From Lineus longissimus (taxonomy: Eukaryota; Nemertea; Pilidiophora; Heteronemertea; Lineidae): 60,000 nt of DNA. Every line of letters starts with the position of its first letter. Position 1 is the first letter of the stretch. The translations under genes were made by a program, and so were the position numbers. This document shows, piece after piece, positions 57,691 through 60,000 of the stretch. The notes under the pieces were generated by a model, which did not search any database, was not told the DNA's origin, and worked only from the letters and a program-made list of their open reading frames with translations. The DNA lies in assembly GCF_910592395.1 (NCBI RefSeq), contig NC_088322.1, positions 15,869,431-15,929,430 on the forward strand, written 5' to 3'.

Positions 57691-57911
57691 GTGACTCGCT
57701 CTACCAAAACTAGGTGCTTGTCGCATCTGAACTTGACAGGTTGACACGGACTTGTTGTTCATTTCCCTATTGTAGACCTTTTGTGAAATCTATTACAAAC
57801 TGATTTGGTCACATTTCACAAAAGGTCTACAAAAGGGAAATGAACAACAAGTCCGTATCAACCTGTCAAGTTCAGATGCGACAAGCGCCTAGTTTTGGTA
57901 GAGCGAGTCAC
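57691..57911. mobile_element. 221-bp foldback MITE, 97% identical arms
   Basis: A 99-bp left arm (57691-57789) pairs with a 99-bp right arm (57813-57911) with about three mismatches around a 23-nt loop. The ends are GTGACTCGCTCTACCAAAAC and its complement. ATTT lies immediately outside both ends and could be a 4-bp target duplication. No coding capacity. The low arm divergence implies recent origin or gene conversion. If transcribed it would form a ~99-bp dsRNA hairpin. Confidence 0.85.
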
Positions 57912-58591
57912 ATTTAGGCTTGTGTCTTGCCGAACGACACAGAGATGAAACAGCTCTGATATTTTCGAACTCCTGATTACAGTTGAAACTTTCACGCCTT
58001 TTAAGTTCGAGCTCAAAAAATGACATGTCAGGAAACGTTCACCGTTTACGGTGTATGCCAGTGAATTCAATGAATTCAATGACTTCATAATACTATAGTG
58101 GTTCTCATTGTGTTGGTAACCCCGCCTAAGGTGAATCCATTCTCTGATATTGAATAATTTCCACCACTTCAACCAATAAAAGAAGAACAATGAAAACAAC
58201 ATCAACTCTAAGACTTCGACTACGCTATTTATTGCGCCTGGTAGTTAAATTTATCCCATTGGGTGGTGTACGCCTCTGTGAAGTACATTGTTTACGCTAT
58301 TATTAGAAACAGCGCCATTCATTGAATTTATAAATAGGTGATGTGTTTGATTAGGTATGCTGTTTGTATTGATTATTTGATGCAATCGATCTGTTCCGAG
58401 ATAACGGGGATGTATTTAGGTCACTTATTGAGCGGCAGAGAATGAATCGATGGAGCATCAGCAAGGCTGCGACGATGGCTACAGCAGGGCTGTCGTTGTC
58501 ACACCAAGCATCTTTTGCTCAGCGCCCGTTTTTTCTAATTCTTCGATCTGAGTATCATTGTGAGATCACAGGAGTTGATACAGAACAGTTA

Positions 58592-58705
58592 TTAGAATTG
58601 ATCGATGTTCAGCGACAATGATTCGATGATTCGATGATCTTGTCTGCAGAAGCACAAATAGAGATGAGAGAGATGGCGGCAGAGGCACAGCCACGTCTCC
58701 GCCAT
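58592..58705 (-). CDS. Small frame with strong start context
   Basis: AAAATGGCGGAG on the minus strand opens a 37-codon frame (MAETWLCLCRHLSHLYLCFC...) ending TAA. A CTTCTGCAG inside could be a splice site. The opposite strand has ATGGCGGC at 58673-58680, so two start-like words face each other about 25 bp apart. Weak. Confidence 0.2.
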   Translation of the reverse strand: MAETWLCLCRHLSHLYLCFCRQDHRIIESLSLNIDQF

Positions 58706-58859
58706 TTTCACCAAGTATCCTTCCTTCACTTAGTTCTTGGTCGGTGGTATTGTACGGTAATAGGGACTTCAAGGACTGGCCCCATCTGTTGCAATAGTCA
58801 CGTGACATCCCACAGCTGCAATCACTCGTTCACTGCCTTATTTGCCTGATGTCGCTGTG

Positions 58860-60000
58860 GGAACAGTGCCTTCAGCCTTGGTTTCGCTGAAAGTGCCCCG
58901 CAAACCATTGAGACTCTTGTTGCCGAGACATATAACAATTTCACAAAAGTTTCTAGTTTCTAGTTTTCAGTCTCTGTAGATGCTGTGACCAGTGTAGATA
59001 TTCAACCCAGCTATGTACAATTTAACAACAATCTTTTGTCAATTATCGCACTGACTGAGAAAGAATGAACAAATGTCGCAATCTTCCATTTGACGGTTCA
59101 ATTAGCCTGTACCTTGTATGACTTAACAGACTGAATAGAAAACACAAAGCACTCGGTAACAGATCACCACCGACCTTTCAAAACATTATTCAATCAGCCA
59201 ATCAGCCTACACTAAAACGTCATTGATACGTCATCAGGACTAGTAACCGACCGTTTCATAATCAGTAGTTCTACAATAGATTGTTCTTTGACTAACTATT
59301 ATGCCTCGGGGACCACTCAAAAGGAATATTATTACACCGTGTGGCCTCCGATCACTCATAACCAGATTTTCGGTATTACTCAAAGCATAAGGCGAATGGT
59401 TGACTAGTTCCAGAAGACTACACCAATATTTTTGTATGAGAGTTAATATTATCATGAATTTGAACACATGAATATTGTAATACATGAAATATTGATGATT
59501 GTTGATGTAATATGTATCATGGATCTTAAGCGTGTAGGCAAAGTACCCTAAAGCCCACAGAGCTCTTCAGCAGAAGTAAGTCATATTTGACCAGTATTCC
59601 GATCTGACATGCGCAGACACACGCTACAGTACACCAGTCTGATGATGTCATGACATAATCTACAACACACTAGATGATGCATAACGTTGTCAGATAGCAG
59701 AAGCAAACCAAGTCATATTGAGGAACGTATCGTCGTGAAGTTGTTGACAACAACATATGTCAGTCTAAACGGAGAGGTTCAACTGATTCATTAAAGCTGA
59801 ACTGGCTGATCTTTTAATCAACGCAATCTCCTGCTTTTGTTCAAGAGCAGTTCAACTGACACAACAAGAAGTTTAATAAGCACCAAACAAAAAACTGCGT
59901 ACAACCAAAAACTACGTGCAACTTTTTTTTTAGCAACTTATTTGCTCCTAAACACGACTCCTCATCTAAAACCCAATATCTCATCAACCTATTACCAAAA
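58860..60000. other. No supported feature
   Basis: AT-rich unique sequence to the window end. Confidence 0.35.

Overview
The window looks like nuclear DNA from a multicellular animal, probably a marine invertebrate, not a prokaryote, virus or plasmid. The evidence is about 40% GC by eye, no long uninterrupted reading frames (the longest is 198 codons and overlaps an open frame on the other strand), short exon-like frames bounded by splice-type signals, many minisatellites, tRNA-like promoter remnants, foldback elements and microsatellites. I cannot fix the phylum. Frequent TACATGTA-type words and a CAAGAGGCCCATGGG core recall lophotrochozoan sequence, but that is memory-based and weak. No gene is identified with certainty, and no rRNA, intact tRNA, CRISPR array or intact transposase was seen.

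Layout. 0-16.8 kb: mostly unique non-coding DNA with diverged duplications (0.6-0.8, 2.6-3.3 and 14.2-14.4 kb), one exon-like frame at 1.7 kb, a Cys/His-rich frame at 12.0-12.3 kb, a G-quadruplex motif at 11.7 kb and a cluster of four short palindromes at 14.9-15.2 kb. 16.8-25.1 kb: a 49/53-bp array, a diverged ~65-bp array, a 51-bp array whose unit carries a nuclear-receptor DR0 and a CACGTG E-box, two overlapping long frames (23.3-24.3 kb) and a 25-bp array. 25.8-26.0 kb: a convincing minus-strand terminal exon with a poly(A) signal. 28.5-29.5 kb: tRNA-like (SINE-type) remnants. 32.2-36.6 kb: a large 85-bp satellite (about 45 copies) split by a 633-bp composite insertion with two nested inverted-repeat structures.

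39.6-47.0 kb: a set of minus-strand exon candidates, which is the best evidence for a multi-exon gene. They comprise a signal-peptide exon (46.8-46.9), two exons whose splice phases match (45.7-45.9 to 45.0-45.2), another phase-matched pair (44.4-44.5 to 44.2), one exon with a consensus donor (40.4-40.6) and a laminin-G-like terminal exon (39.7-39.8). A 37-bp minisatellite with coding-like 39-bp flanks lies inside this region. 48.0-49.8 kb: a 53-bp array of 34 units. 50.34-50.38 kb: a probable first coding exon with a strong start context and a consensus donor. 52.5-53.1 kb: a 65-bp array. 55.3-55.7 kb: a GAT/GAC microsatellite and a tandem duplication. 56.0-56.3 kb: an immunoglobulin-like exon candidate. 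57.0-57.2 kb: a 67-bp array. 57.69-57.91 kb: a nearly perfect 221-bp foldback element.

Gene calls are hand-read exon hypotheses, and joining exons into genes is inference. The most notable points are the dual-site 51-bp array, the nested insertion in the 85-bp satellite, the young 221-bp hairpin and the phase-compatible minus-strand exons. I did not find a convincing new biological system.
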